NCBI GenBank assembly: GCA_016928305.1
Contig: JAFGKY010000134.1
Coordinates: forward strand, 16,717-80,716
Direction of reading: 5' to 3'
Source of the DNA: Bacteroidales bacterium
GTDB lineage: Bacteria; Bacteroidota; Bacteroidia; Bacteroidales; UBA10428
DNA length: 64,000 nucleotides
Part shown: positions 1-8,587 of the stretch, in pieces
Layout of the letters: each line of letters begins with the position of its first letter
How positions within the stretch are numbered: position 1 is the stretch's first letter
The notes under the pieces: model-generated
Databases searched by the model: none
What the model was told of the DNA's origin: nothing
What the model saw: the letters and a program-made list of their open reading frames with translations, nothing else
Made by a program: the position numbers and the translations under genes

Positions 1-165
1 AGGAAGGAACGGTATGCAACCTTCGATAATGGTGATGGAAAGGCTTTCGAAGAGGGGAAACTATCGCTTGAGGATCTGCGTAACCTGGCCGTGAAGAATG
101 GAGAACCCAAACAAATAAGCGGTAAACAGGAACTTTATGAAACATTAATCAATCAATATATTTAA
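1..165 (+). CDS. xylA: Xylose isomerase, C-terminal end (partial)
   Basis: This is the last 54 codons of a gene that begins before the window; reading frame 1 is open from base 1 to the TAA at 163-165. The tail contains RYATFDNGDGK, GKLSLEDLRN and GEPKQISGKQELYE, which I recognise as the conserved C-terminus of xylose isomerase (the D-xylose to D-xylulose enzyme). The catalytic barrel itself is outside the window. The next gene on the same strand is a XylE-like sugar symporter, which fits a xylose uptake and isomerisation locus. The call is confident for the family, but nothing can be said about the active site. Confidence 0.85.
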   Translation, partial: RKERYATFDNGDGKAFEEGKLSLEDLRNLAVKNGEPKQISGKQELYETLINQYI

Positions 166-218
166 TTCAATGTCGTTTTGTTAAGCATCTTCATATTACT
201 TTCACATCCTGATTTTTG

Positions 219-261
219 TTCGACTCCGCTCAGAGTGACGGTCAGGCTGAGCGAAGTCGAA
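219..261. repeat. REP-like palindrome
   Basis: The arms 219-239 and 241-261 are inverted copies around a single central base. They match at 18 of 21 positions (TTCGACTYCGCTCAG as core). The sequence resembles widely scattered CTTCGACTCCGCTCAG-type palindromes found between bacterial genes. It lies 54 bp after xylA and has no T-tract, so it is not a simple terminator. Confidence 0.7.
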
Positions 262-332
262 GCTTACTTTCCTTAACTAAACGATATTGATATTTAATTT
301 AGAAAAATTCGCCAGATATACAGATACAACGA

Positions 333-378
333 AAGGTTCAGCGGCTTTTTGAAACGATAAAGCCCTGAACCTTTTTTT
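333..378 (+). terminator. Rho-independent terminator after xylA
   Basis: The stem is formed by AAGGTTCAGCGGCTTT (333-348) and AAAGCCCTGAACCTT, with one bulged base, and is followed by seven T residues (372-378). It lies about 170 bp after the xylA stop and 100 bp before the symporter. It could therefore end the xylA transcript or attenuate read-through into the symporter gene. Confidence 0.65.
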
Positions 379-478
379 GAGTACGGTGTTCTGAACGATA
401 TCAAGAACTATTTCAGAAATATTCCCGCATGATTCAAGAATTGTTGTACTTTAGAAAACAATATTTAATACTTATTAT

Positions 479-1870
479 ATGCGTCAAAATAATCGGAAAC
501 AAAACAAAACATTGGTCATTATCATCACAGCAGTGGCAGCTACCGGTGGGCTTCTGTTCGGATTTGATACAGGTGTTATCTCCGGTGCAAAACCTTTTTT
601 CAGGGATTTCTGGTCTCTTACGGATAAGCAGATCGAATGGATCACAACGGCAGGATTATTTGGTGCAATCTTCGGAGCCGCTTTCAGCGGCAGGATAACC
701 GATATCCTTGGCCGCAAAATTGTGATCATAGCCTCGGCTGTCATTTTTGCCATTGGGGCTTTGTGGACAGGCTGGGCTGGTTCACCTTCAAGCTTATTCG
801 TTGGCCGGCTTTTTATCGGTATTGCCATAGGTATTTCTTCTTATTCAGTCCCCATGTATATTGCTGAAATTGCTCCCACAAAACAACGAGGGGCACTGGT
901 ATCGGCATTTCAACTATTGATTACCATCGGTATTTTTGTATCATACCTGAGCGATCTTGCTTTTGCCGAAGAAAGCAATCTTGAATCCTGGAGGCCTATG
1001 TTCCTCATCGGTGTTGTCCCTGCCATGATATTGTTGATTGGCATGTTTTTTTTGCCTGAAACCCCAAGGTTTCTGATAGGTAAAGGAAATGAGGCAAAGG
1101 GAAGAAAAATTCTTGAACGGCTGGAAGATCCTGATCTTGTTGAGGAATCTATTAATAAAATGAAAGAAGAAATTGCACTGGCCAGCCAAAGTGCCCATTC
1201 ATGGAGAGAAATCTTGCAGCCCTGGCTGAGAACAGCTTTGTTCATTGGTGTCGGCATCATGTTTATTCAACAATTCATAGGGATCAACACGGTAATTTAT
1301 TACTGTCCCGAAATATTTGAAAACGCAGGATTTGAAAGCAAGGTTGCACAGATAGCTGCCTCGGTAAGCGTGGGAGTAGTAAATGTATTGTTTACTGTGA
1401 TCTCCATGATGATCATTGATAAAATCGGAAGACGTAAATTGTATTTTCTGGGTGTAACCGGTAATGTTATCGCACTTATTGCCCTGGCGATAAGCTTTGC
1501 TTTTCGCGATTCACTGGGATCTTCCATGAAATGGGTTACCGTGAGCCTGGTTTTGTTATACATCGTTTTCTTCGCAATAAGCCTCGGTCCGCTCGGTTGG
1601 CTTATTATTTCAGAAATATACCCACTGAAAGTCCGGGGTGTTGGAATGAGCATCGGCGCTTTGTCTAATTGGGGATTTAACGCGGTCGTTACCTTTACCT
1701 TCCTTACCTTCCTCAGGATTTTATCACCAACAGGTGCTTTTCTGGTATATGCCGGGGTGGGAGTACTGGGTTTGATATGGGGGTATTATTTTATTCCCGA
1801 AACAAAAGGTCATACCCTTGAACATATCGAAGAACATTGGCGTCAGGGTAAAAAACCGAAGGAATTGTAA
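479..1870 (+). CDS. xylE: MFS sugar/H+ symporter, XylE-like
   Basis: This is a 463-residue inner-membrane transporter of the sugar porter branch of the major facilitator superfamily. Visible family signatures are GGLLFGFDTGVISGA near residue 25, GRITDILGRK in the first cytoplasmic loop, PETPRFL before the central loop, QQFIGINTVIYY in helix 7 and the closing PETKGHTLEHIEEHW. Twelve hydrophobic segments fit its length. It probably imports D-xylose with protons, given the xylose isomerase gene upstream, but other sugars cannot be excluded from sequence. The ATG at 479 gives the normal short N-terminus. No local regulator gene is visible. Confidence 0.85.
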   Translation: MRQNNRKQNKTLVIIITAVAATGGLLFGFDTGVISGAKPFFRDFWSLTDKQIEWITTAGLFGAIFGAAFSGRITDILGRKIVIIASAVIFAIGALWTGWAGSPSSLFVGRLFIGIAIGISSYSVPMYIAEIAPTKQRGALVSAFQLLITIGIFVSYLSDLAFAEESNLESWRPMFLIGVVPAMILLIGMFFLPETPRFLIGKGNEAKGRKILERLEDPDLVEESINKMKEEIALASQSAHSWREILQPWLRTALFIGVGIMFIQQFIGINTVIYYCPEIFENAGFESKVAQIAASVSVGVVNVLFTVISMMIIDKIGRRKLYFLGVTGNVIALIALAISFAFRDSLGSSMKWVTVSLVLLYIVFFAISLGPLGWLIISEIYPLKVRGVGMSIGALSNWGFNAVVTFTFLTFLRILSPTGAFLVYAGVGVLGLIWGYYFIPETKGHTLEHIEEHWRQGKKPKEL

Positions 1871-1882
1871 ATTTATTAATAT

Positions 1883-2080
1883 GTCCACAGTCGACAGTCC
1901 ACAGTCGACAGACAATGTCCACAGTCGACAGTCCACAGTCGATAGACAATGTCCACAGTCGACAGTGAACAGAAAATCGTGAACCGTTAACTGTGAACTA
2001 TTGAACATTTTTTGTAGACCGCCGGCCGTGAACTCTTGAATGTTTTCCGTGGACCGTTGACTGTTGACCGTGGACTGTTT
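1883..2080. repeat. Heptamer repeat array between convergent genes
   Basis: From 1883 the units GTCCACA and GTCGACA alternate, interrupted twice by GACAAT, making a higher-order unit of about 34 bp. After about 1970 the units drift to GTGAACA, and by 1995-2080 the same heptamer type appears in the opposite orientation (CCGTTAACTGTGAAC, GACCGTGGACTG). The array fills the gap between the 3' ends of the symporter and HlyD genes. Open frames across it are repeat translations, not genes. Confidence 0.75.
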
Positions 2081-2082
2081 TT

Positions 2083-3396
2083 TCAGACTTCTTTCTGCCT
2101 GCTTATGATGTGACGGATCGGATTTATGATCCGGTTCATTAATGTCATTTGCTGGGTAATAATTTCAGCATTGCCCTGCATTTCCTGCCGGAACGTCAGC
2201 ATTTTTCCATACGTTGTTTGCAGGGAATCCCTGAGATTGACCTGCACCAGGTAAGCCGATTCATTGGGAGCAGCTGCAATGGATTGCACATATCCGTTTA
2301 ACATGCCGAATTCAAGATAGGGATAATGGTCCAGCTTTATTACCACACGCTGCCCCTCCTTCACTTTTCCGGCTCCTTCCATGGGTAACCTGACCTTCCC
2401 GATGATCTCACCCTGATCGAAAGGAATAACGGTCATGATCAGTTCGGCTTCAGTTACCGGCTGATTCTCATTCCATACTTTCGAGAAACTTACTTTACCG
2501 GCGACCGGGGCTTTTAATACATACTTGTTCTCCCAGGTAGCTATGGAAGATACCAGGTTCAACAAAGATTCCTGGATGCTGCGTTCCTTTTCGTACTGTA
2601 TTTCTTTTATCTCCGATTCGAGTGTTACAATTTCCTGTTGCACGCGTGTCTCCTGTAATCTGTTGTTGGCAAGGGCTACTTTTGCTTCTCCGTATTCGAA
2701 TTCTTTTGCAAGCAATAACGATTCTGATTTTTCAAGGTCGGCATCTGAAATAGTGCCGGATGCGTGAAGGCTCGAGTTCCTTTCATGTTGTTTCCGCACA
2801 AGTCCGGATTCTTTTTTCAGAATACTGCATTGCCGGGCAAGTTCGTCATTCAATTCACCGTACCGGTTAAGTTCCTGTTGCAGAGCCGCCATTCGTTGCT
2901 TTTGAGGATTATCGGTCTGGTAATAACTGTAATCTGAAAGATTGCTGAGATAGGCTGAAAGCAATGGCTGTATCTCACCCAGTTGAAATTTATTGTTGAA
3001 TAGTTTTTGTCTGTCATCCGTTTCATCATTTGCGGCGTTTGACAGGATGCTGTCGGTCCATTGCTTTACCTTCATGACATCGTCATAGTCTGCCGGGTTA
3101 TTTATAATGACCAGTATATCTCCGGAATTTACCGATTCGTTATCGGCAACCAGTATTTTTTGTATGTTGCCGGTAGAACGTGCCATGAGGTTTGCCGGTG
3201 GATGCTCAGTGGTAATTACTATGGCTGATTTTACCGAATCGGGGTATCGAAATATTGACGCAAACAACAAAAGAATCAGTATAAATGCAAAAATGACCGT
3301 TGTCCCCCAAATGGTAAGCCAGCCTGGCGTCCGGCCGATAATCTCCTGAACCGGTGCATTCCTTATTTGAATGTTATGATCTGTGGCGTTATCCAT
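2083..3396 (-). CDS. HlyD-family periplasmic adaptor of an ABC exporter
   Basis: This 437-residue membrane fusion protein has a short cytoplasmic N-terminus, one membrane helix at about residues 29-49, a lipoyl-like half motif at about 70-100 (STGNIQKILVADNESVNSGD), a long coiled-coil hairpin at about 165-290 rich in Glu, Leu and Arg, and a C-terminal barrel (LKAPVAGKVSF, GQRVVIKLDHYPY). It would link the inner-membrane exporter at 3597-5825 to an outer-membrane channel. It follows that exporter on the same strand after a 200-bp gap filled with repeats. No TolC-like gene is in the window. Confidence 0.85.
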   Translation of the reverse strand: MDNATDHNIQIRNAPVQEIIGRTPGWLTIWGTTVIFAFILILLLFASIFRYPDSVKSAIVITTEHPPANLMARSTGNIQKILVADNESVNSGDILVIINNPADYDDVMKVKQWTDSILSNAANDETDDRQKLFNNKFQLGEIQPLLSAYLSNLSDYSYYQTDNPQKQRMAALQQELNRYGELNDELARQCSILKKESGLVRKQHERNSSLHASGTISDADLEKSESLLLAKEFEYGEAKVALANNRLQETRVQQEIVTLESEIKEIQYEKERSIQESLLNLVSSIATWENKYVLKAPVAGKVSFSKVWNENQPVTEAELIMTVIPFDQGEIIGKVRLPMEGAGKVKEGQRVVIKLDHYPYLEFGMLNGYVQSIAAAPNESAYLVQVNLRDSLQTTYGKMLTFRQEMQGNAEIITQQMTLMNRIINPIRHIISRQKEV

Positions 3397-3438
3397 TGCT
3401 TATCCTTAATTATTCATTTCATAAAGCTAACCTGCATC

Positions 3439-3596
3439 AACCAATCAACCAATCAACCAATATTATAGTAACAAGTGACAAGTGACGAGTGACAAGTTAA
3501 TTCAATCACCCAATCACCCAATCACCAAATCACCAAATCATCAAATCATCAAATCACCCAATCACCCAATCACCCAATCACCCAATCACCAAATAA
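3439..3596. repeat. Octamer and heptamer arrays downstream of the C39 exporter
   Basis: Three arrays sit side by side. About three CAACCAAT octamers (3437-3461) come first, then GTGACAA heptamers (about 3471-3498). Then about eleven octamers of the AATCACCC/AATCACCA/AATCATCA type run from 3505 to 3596. Read on the minus strand, the last array begins directly after the TGA stop of the exporter gene. Confidence 0.8.
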
Positions 3597-5825
3597 TCAC
3601 ACTCCCAGTTCCAGCTGGTTTTTAACCAGCTTAAAATAACTGCCTTTTTTTGCGGTCAGTTCTTCATGTGTGCCGAGCTCAACCAGCTTCCCGTTTTCAA
3701 GGACAACAATCTGATCGGCATTTTTCACTGTACTGAGGCGATGGGCTACTATCACCACAGTTTTGTCCTTAAAAACAGCTTCCAGGTTTTGCATAATGAT
3801 AAGTTCATTGTTGGCATCCAGCGCATTGGTAGCTTCATCAAAGAAAAGAAATGCCGGATTCTTGTATATTGCCCTTGCTATCAGAATACGTTGTTTTTGT
3901 CCCTGGCTGAGGCCATGTCCTTCGTTTCCGATTTTTGTGTTATACGACAGGGGAAGTACTTCCACAAATTCGCGTATATTAGCCACATCGGCTGCAAGCA
4001 CTAACTTCTGCACATCCACAGGATCTTCAGCCATGACAATATTACGGGCGATTGTATCGGAGAATATGTAACCATCCTGCATCACAACCCCGCAATTCTG
4101 TCGCCAGTAACGCGAGTCAATGCTGGCCAGGAATGTGTCACCTATCTTAACTGAACCTAGGGTGGGCGGATAAAATCCCAACAGAATTTTAATGAGTGTT
4201 GTTTTGCCACTTCCGCTGGTGCCTACAATGGCTGTTATTTTTTTCTCTGGTATGATGAAGCTGATAGTGTTAAGGGCATAATCGGAATGGGGCCCTTCAT
4301 ACTGAAAATATAGTTCATGCACATGAATATCGTGCCCTGACGGAAGTGATAACAATTTTGCAGCTCCTGCAGGTTCTTCGTCTTTTTTAAGATGGATCTC
4401 CCCGAGTCTTTCCAGGCTGATCTTGGCATCCTGTGCGTTATGAATAAACAGGGTAAGCTGTTCAAGGGGACTGTTGAGCTGTCCGATTATATACTGGATA
4501 CCCAGCATCATACCAAGGGATATATTGCCATTCAATACGGCATAGGCAGCCAATACAGTAATGATGATATTCTTCAGCTCATTAATAAGCATGGCTCCGG
4601 CCTGTTGATACTGTGACAGGGCCAGACCACTGATGTTGATCCTGAAGATGCGCGCCTGAATATTTTCCCATTCCCAACGTTTCTGTTTTTCACAATTGTT
4701 CAGCTTTATTTCCTGCATGGCTGTGATAAGCTGAATGATGTTGCTCTGGTTGGATGAAAGCTGGGCGAACATTTTGTGGTTAAGGTTTCGCCTGCGGTTG
4801 AGAAATATCGTTACCCAACCGATATACAATGCACTTCCGGCTATAAAAACCAGAAAGATCACCGGGTTATAAAACAACAACACAAGTCCGAATACCAACA
4901 GGTTAAAGGCAGAAAAAACAACGGACAGGGAAGAGGTTGTGAGGAAATGTTCAATGCGTTGATGGTCCTGAATGCGCTGAATAAGATCACCGGTTAATTT
5001 AGTATCAAAGTATGCCAACGGCAATTTCATGAGTTTGGCCAGGAAATCAGAAATCAGTGATACGTTAATACGCGCGCTCAGGTGCAGCAATATCCAGCTG
5101 CGGATGAATTCCACCGAGCTTCGGCTTATCAGCAACACAAGCTGGGCCAAAAGCACCAGGAAGATAAAGCTTCGCTCCTGCTGGTTGATACCGATGTCAA
5201 CCAAAGCCTGAGTAAGAAAAGGAAATATCAGCTGGATCAGGCTTCCGAGTATAAGTCCCAGAACCAGCTGAATCACAAATTTCCGATACGGTTTCAGGTA
5301 TGAGAGCAGATAACCGAATCCGGATTTATTAACCGGTTCGTCTTCGGTAGCGTAGAAATCAGGTCCGGGTTCGAGCAACAGGCAGAGTCCCTTTTCAACA
5401 TTCGCGTCCTGTGTGCTGGCCCAATGCTCAAGAAACTCTTTATGGGTATATTGGATTAATCCGTGAGCCGGATCGGCCACACGGATCATATAATCTTTTT
5501 TTCCGTCTTTCCGGCGCTGGACGATTTTATATACGACGATGAAATGATCCTGCCTCCAGTGGACAATGCAGGGCAACGGTATTTCATGTGCCAGCTGATG
5601 AAAATCGATTTTAACGCCAAGGGTTTTAAATCCCGTGGATTCAGCAGCCTCACTTATGCCAAGCATACTTACCCCCTCACGGGTAAGGTAGCTGCGGTCC
5701 CGCATGGTCTGAAGCGAATAGCTCTTTCCGTAGAATTTTGCAATCATCCTCAGGCATGCCGGACCACAATCCTTGGCATCATATTGCTGGTAAAAGGGGA
5801 AACGGGGCATACATAACGATTTCAC
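3597..5825 (-). CDS. Peptidase C39-containing ABC exporter
   Basis: This 742-residue exporter cleaves a double-glycine leader and exports the cargo. The N-terminal C39 peptidase has all three catalytic residues in place: Cys20 in AKDCGPAC, His94 in WRQDHFIVVY and Asp118 in VADPAHG. A six-helix transmembrane domain spans about 165-460. The ATPase domain (about 490-742) has Walker A GTSGSGKTT, signature LSQGQKQR, Walker B FLFFDEATNALD and the switch His in VAHRLST. It pairs with the HlyD adaptor downstream. I found no obvious small precursor with a Gly-Gly leader nearby, so the cargo is unknown or encoded elsewhere. Confidence 0.9.
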   Translation of the reverse strand: MKSLCMPRFPFYQQYDAKDCGPACLRMIAKFYGKSYSLQTMRDRSYLTREGVSMLGISEAAESTGFKTLGVKIDFHQLAHEIPLPCIVHWRQDHFIVVYKIVQRRKDGKKDYMIRVADPAHGLIQYTHKEFLEHWASTQDANVEKGLCLLLEPGPDFYATEDEPVNKSGFGYLLSYLKPYRKFVIQLVLGLILGSLIQLIFPFLTQALVDIGINQQERSFIFLVLLAQLVLLISRSSVEFIRSWILLHLSARINVSLISDFLAKLMKLPLAYFDTKLTGDLIQRIQDHQRIEHFLTTSSLSVVFSAFNLLVFGLVLLFYNPVIFLVFIAGSALYIGWVTIFLNRRRNLNHKMFAQLSSNQSNIIQLITAMQEIKLNNCEKQKRWEWENIQARIFRINISGLALSQYQQAGAMLINELKNIIITVLAAYAVLNGNISLGMMLGIQYIIGQLNSPLEQLTLFIHNAQDAKISLERLGEIHLKKDEEPAGAAKLLSLPSGHDIHVHELYFQYEGPHSDYALNTISFIIPEKKITAIVGTSGSGKTTLIKILLGFYPPTLGSVKIGDTFLASIDSRYWRQNCGVVMQDGYIFSDTIARNIVMAEDPVDVQKLVLAADVANIREFVEVLPLSYNTKIGNEGHGLSQGQKQRILIARAIYKNPAFLFFDEATNALDANNELIIMQNLEAVFKDKTVVIVAHRLSTVKNADQIVVLENGKLVELGTHEELTAKKGSYFKLVKNQLELGV

Positions 5826-5870
5826 TGCACAAGTTAAGGTAAAAATTTATGGTATGCAATATGAAAAGCG

Positions 5871-6003
5871 GAACAGTGAACAGTGAACGGTGAACGGTGA
5901 ACGGTGAACAGTGAACAGTGAACAGTGAACAGTGAACAGTGAACAGTGAACGGTGAACGGTGAACGGTGAACAGTGAACAGTGAACAGTGAACAGTGAAC
6001 GGT
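5871..6003. repeat. Array of 19 perfect-length heptamers
   Basis: Nineteen consecutive 7-bp units, each either GAACAGT (A) or GAACGGT (G), run without any insertion. The order is AA GGG AAAAAA GGG AAAA G. The array lies between the exporter start and the 3' end of the lipoprotein gene (stop at 6084). There are no spacers, so it is not a CRISPR array. Confidence 0.9.
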
Positions 6004-6083
6004 ATAATTTAATTGGCTACAGACTACAGCTCCACAGCACTTGCGCCAGATTATTCCGGCATAAGATACCGGTCACCGTTTCC

Positions 6084-6734
6084 CTAAAGTGTCGTCAATG
6101 AAAAGGTGGCATCGATCCTGACTGCCGTATCGCCAAGGATTTTAACCCGTTCAAAAACCATATCGGCAACGATACTGTCCCGGCTCAGGTTAAGGGGCAC
6201 ATTATACGCAACCGGAACCGTGTCCTGTTTAAGGTATTGATGAATGCCGTCAATGCCGTGCTGAATCTTCACCGGGGAGTCAATGGCAGGTTCAATCACA
6301 TACAACAGCTGGGTCAGGATGCTGTACCATCGCCTGACCTTGCTGGTATCCGTTCCGAACCGTGAGGTCTCGAACCGGAAGGTCAGGTTGTATGACTGAC
6401 AACCCCAGTTGATGATCAGCAAACGGTCCCCGGTAGGCAATTCGATCTTCTCATAGCCCATCAGGTCGACCTGTTTGAATTCTGCACCGGGCAGGACGCT
6501 GGCATCAATAACCCGCTGCGGGATGCTGGTAAAGCAGTTGTTTTTTTTAACTTCATTTTTTGTTGTGATACCGGATCGTAACTTTTCATCGGTAACTTTC
6601 TTTTTGCCGGCTTCATGAGAAGGTTCTATTATCGTATAATGTTCTTTCGTATTTTCCTGATAAGACCTTTTACAGGCATTAAAAGAGATCGTGACGCAAC
6701 AAAAAAGTGCCAGTACGCAAAATCCGGGTTTCAT
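6084..6734 (-). CDS. Putative lipoprotein of unknown function
   Basis: I do not recognise this 216-residue protein. Taking the ATG at 6734 gives a typical export signal: Lys2, a hydrophobic stretch (FCVLALFCCVTISFNA) and Cys21, which fits a relaxed Bacteroidetes lipobox. An in-frame ATG at 6752 adds six polar residues before the signal and is less likely. The mature part starts with a charged linker, then a folded region with Cys residues and beta-type patterns (KQVDLMGYEKIELPTGDRLLIINWGCQ begins near residue 85). It is on the same strand as, and upstream of, the C39 exporter, separated by a repeat array, so a link to that system is possible but unproven. Confidence 0.6.
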   Translation of the reverse strand: MKPGFCVLALFCCVTISFNACKRSYQENTKEHYTIIEPSHEAGKKKVTDEKLRSGITTKNEVKKNNCFTSIPQRVIDASVLPGAEFKQVDLMGYEKIELPTGDRLLIINWGCQSYNLTFRFETSRFGTDTSKVRRWYSILTQLLYVIEPAIDSPVKIQHGIDGIHQYLKQDTVPVAYNVPLNLSRDSIVADMVFERVKILGDTAVRIDATFSLTTL

Positions 6735-6839
6735 ATTTTCTAACTGTGCCATTTTTGTGAGATTGGACAGTCTTCAAATATAATAGATTTATTATGAATT
6801 TGTTCCGGAGAATTAACGATTTTTTTTTAAAAATAGTTT

Positions 6840-6847
6840 TAAATTTG
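6840..6847 (+). promoter_or_regulatory. Possible Bacteroidetes -7 element (TAAATTTG)
   Basis: This is a perfect TAnnTTTG match 68 bp before the ATG at 6916, in the AT-rich gap between divergent genes. No TTTG -33 element is present at the usual 19-21 bp, so only half of the promoter is supported. Confidence 0.3.
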
Positions 6848-6915
6848 TATTAAAAGTTATTATTCCGTTGCCCTATTCCTGTTTCAGGATTTTGTTATTT
6901 CTAATCGCACTGAAA

Positions 6916-7989
6916 ATGAAAAAGTTATTCTTAATCTTAGTGGCTTGTATACAGGCGTTTATCTTGTACTCCAATCCTGTTGCTATACCATTGTCCAGTT
7001 TGCATGCCTTTTATTTTGGTGAGGATCAGCATTGGAAAATGGAGTTGGCTATCAATATCACACCCGACAGCATATTGATCAGTTCCTCATCGGGGCGTTC
7101 ATTATACACAGGGCAAATGGTTGATATGGCCGTTATTACAAAAGACAGCCTGAGGTCTGTTGTGAGTATTAATCCAACAGGGGACTCTGTTACGATAGTT
7201 ACTTATTTTACTGCATGGGATCTTTCGCCTGATTCACTAACTGAAACCTTCGTGTTTGGCAATTACCGGAATGCAATGCTTCCATGCCTTTTAAAAGGAC
7301 AGTTTATTACGCGGATTTTGGAATCATATTACGAAAGCGATTATCATTGTGTCTGCGATTCCCTTGGAAACACAAAGGGAATCCTTCGGGGTAGCATATA
7401 CGATAAAGAGAAAAATCTGATCACATCCGGTTCATTTAATTTAAGCCCTTTCCCTGTTTATGTGCACTGTGCAGAAGGAAGTTACCAGACCGATGGTATC
7501 GACATTCAGGCAGATGGAACGTATTCAACTTCGTTGTATAATGTAAAATATGCAATTGGCACCATTCAGATATGTTACCTGGAGATGGGTGGACTGGGAT
7601 GCCAGATTTACCGGCCGGCTGGTACGCTGAAAATTGATTCCCTGGAATTCATCATGAGACCCGATACAACAATATCAAGGGATTTACACTTAAAGGATGA
7701 CTTTGTCGGTTTGAAAAGAGAAATTCCGGGTTTAGCAACTGTCATGAACATATTTCCAAACCCTGTTATTCATTATGGTTTTCATTATCAGGTAAGCATT
7801 CCGGTGAAATCAACGCAATGTTTTTTTGAATTGATCAATGCAAAAGGACAGGTAATTTGGCACACTTCAATTGATAACAATACGGGCGATATCATCCTGC
7901 CTTCTGATATTCCGGGCGGACTGTATTATTTGCATCTGAGATCAAAAGCAAGAACGTTTTGTTCATCTCAGTTGGCAATAAAAAGGTAA
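6916..7989 (+). CDS. Secreted protein with T9SS C-terminal sorting domain
   Basis: This 357-residue protein is exported and probably surface-attached by the type IX secretion system. The ATG at 6916 gives a clean signal peptide (MKKLFLILVACIQAF); an upstream in-frame ATG at 6868 would bury it behind 16 extra residues. The last 80 residues match the type A sorting domain: NIFPNPV, then a beta-rich segment with FELINAKGQVIWHT and the closing GGLYYLHLRSK. The middle (about 20-270) is an unrecognised beta-rich domain with several cysteines (CHVCDS-like pairs near 150). The TAA stop overlaps the start of the next gene, implying translational coupling. Confidence 0.75.
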   Translation: MKKLFLILVACIQAFILYSNPVAIPLSSLHAFYFGEDQHWKMELAINITPDSILISSSSGRSLYTGQMVDMAVITKDSLRSVVSINPTGDSVTIVTYFTAWDLSPDSLTETFVFGNYRNAMLPCLLKGQFITRILESYYESDYHCVCDSLGNTKGILRGSIYDKEKNLITSGSFNLSPFPVYVHCAEGSYQTDGIDIQADGTYSTSLYNVKYAIGTIQICYLEMGGLGCQIYRPAGTLKIDSLEFIMRPDTTISRDLHLKDDFVGLKREIPGLATVMNIFPNPVIHYGFHYQVSIPVKSTQCFFELINAKGQVIWHTSIDNNTGDIILPSDIPGGLYYLHLRSKARTFCSSQLAIKR

Positions 7990-8549
7990 TGAGAAAGTTT
8001 TTTTTCGCCTGTTTACTGATCTTCGCATTTGTTTTTGCTGATGCCCAGCAATCCCTGTCGTTTTATTCAGAATATATCGATTTTTCGATTGATGGTAAGT
8101 ATTTTTCAGTGAACGGAATATACCGGTTCTGTAACAATTCCGGTAAACCGGTTAATAATACTATTCTGTTTCCGTTTGCTGTCGGCGTTTCATTCATCGA
8201 TAGTATAAGCATAAAAAACCTGGAGAATTTTAAAAAAATAACTTACAGGAAAAGGGAACGCGATCTGGTTTTTCCGTTATCGGTGACACCTTATGATTCG
8301 GTTGATATAAATGTCTTTTACCGCCAACCGGTAAGTCGTGTTAATTCCTATGTTCTCCGTACAACACAATCCTGGGGAACTCCGTTAAGGAAAGCTGCTT
8401 ATACGCTAACCACGGATAAGGATCAAAGGATTCTCTCTTTCTCCATCGAACCCGATTCATCTGCATTCAATTCAGAAAACAGGATTTATTACTGGAATAA
8501 AGTTGATTTCAATCCCCGGACGGATTTTGAGATTGTGATTGACCGGTGA
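7989..8549 (+). CDS. Small secreted protein of unknown function
   Basis: This is a 186-residue protein with a clear signal peptide (MRKFFFACLLIFAFVFADAQ, cleaved after DAQ). The ATG at 7989 overlaps the stop of the T9SS substrate gene as TAATG, so I prefer it to the ATG at 7959, which lies well inside the upstream gene. The mature part looks like a beta sandwich (alternating hydrophobic strands, RFCNNSGKPVNNTILFPF near residue 50) and carries no sorting domain. Coupling suggests it works with the preceding secreted protein. I do not recognise the family. Confidence 0.6.
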   Translation: MRKFFFACLLIFAFVFADAQQSLSFYSEYIDFSIDGKYFSVNGIYRFCNNSGKPVNNTILFPFAVGVSFIDSISIKNLENFKKITYRKRERDLVFPLSVTPYDSVDINVFYRQPVSRVNSYVLRTTQSWGTPLRKAAYTLTTDKDQRILSFSIEPDSSAFNSENRIYYWNKVDFNPRTDFEIVIDR

Positions 8550-8587
8550 TGTATTACCTTTGAATTTTACACTTCATTCAAACAACT

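Noticed and set aside
219..261. tRNA-like T-loop sequence GTTCGA
   Set aside because: It belongs to a symmetric palindrome and no cloverleaf with acceptor and anticodon stems can be drawn.
429..698. 89-codon plus-strand ORF before and across the symporter start
   Set aside because: Out-of-frame overlap with a strongly supported transporter gene.
1724..2008. 94-codon minus-strand ORF with repeated STVDCRLW-like phrases
   Set aside because: It is a translation of the GTCCACA/GTCGACA array plus antisense symporter sequence; no start context or domain.
5871..6003. Possible CRISPR array
   Set aside because: Units are 7 bp with no spacers and no cas genes are in the window.
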